Shown here piece by piece: positions 63,961-64,000 of a stretch of 64,000 bases of DNA. The DNA is taken from positions 37,517,246 through 37,581,245 of the forward strand of contig OY755251.1 in assembly GCA_963576725.1 (NCBI GenBank), in the 5' to 3' direction. Each line of letters opens with the position of its first letter. Positions within the stretch are counted from its first letter, which is position 1. The stretch comes from Azorinus chamasolen (Eukaryota > Mollusca > Bivalvia > Cardiida > Solecurtidae). The translations under genes were made by a program, and so were the position numbers. The notes below the pieces were generated by a model. That model was given only the letters and a program-made list of their open reading frames with translations, was not told where the DNA came from and did no database searches.

Positions 63961-64000
63961 TAGACTGTATGTCTATCACTACAGTAGTACAACTATCAGA

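Larger units (their letters stand above)
59404..63967. mobile_element. pogo/mariner-like outer element, TA-flanked
   Basis: Inverted ends CAGTCTAATTGCAATAACTC (59404) and, on the minus strand from 63967, CAGTCTAATTGCATTAATTC, each followed by GGAT, in TA on both sides. CAGT.. ends with TCGGAT-type sequence and TA duplication fit Tc1/mariner-pogo elements. No transposase frame remains; 59585-62744 is a later insertion. The pairing of the ends is an inference from ~25 matching bases. Confidence 0.65.

Overview
This is a eukaryotic, AT-rich, intron-dominated window, almost certainly from a bivalve mollusc. The evidence is spliced animal genes plus dense repeats of bivalve type: ~150-180 bp tandem cores that begin near AACAAGAG and end in an A-rich tail. 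The very common palindrome around GCAAACAGAGTAGACCCAGA suggests a heterodont such as Dreissena or a relative, but I cannot prove the species. A 200-base assembly gap lies at 10522-10721.

I can support three genes. (1) DYNLT2B (TCTEX1D2, the dynein-2 light chain) is complete on the minus strand: five short coding exons (32636 down to 15719) give a 130-residue Tctex1 protein, with about 16.5 kb of intron full of transposons. (2) A two-exon plus-strand gene (35364-36433) encodes a 131-residue HEAT-repeat-like protein. It is divergent from DYNLT2B. (3) The last three coding exons of TM9SF2 lie on the minus strand (58870 down to 52071); its 5' part lies beyond the right edge.

The rest is repeats. 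Family A is a ~245 bp TTAA-flanked MITE with a central hairpin, in more than 30 copies. Family B (TTAA-flanked, hairpin around ATAGAGCATTTGCTCC), family C (hairpin around GCAAACAGTGTAGACCC), family D (hairpin around GTTTGGATCCAGATGAGAC), family F (TTAA-flanked) and family P (~208 bp, TA-flanked, pogo/mariner-like ends CAGTARAACC) are interspersed. Tandem arrays lie at 3.3-4.2, 4.7-6.2 and 21.2-21.9 kb; the last two appear to have grown out of the centres of MITE palindromes.

Several nests can be read layer by layer from target-site duplications or empty sites: 9.5-10.2 kb, 30.7-32.3 kb (in DYNLT2B intron 1), 38.8-42.8 kb (one family P MITE split twice by inverted copies of one element), 57.6-58.2 kb and 59.4-64.0 kb (four layers, probably in a TM9SF2 intron). 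At least seven different tandem-core elements share one architecture: a 5' AACAAGAG-like end, a mini-hairpin, a subterminal motif whose reverse complement forms the 3' end, and an A-rich terminus. This is the best candidate here for an under-described element superfamily.
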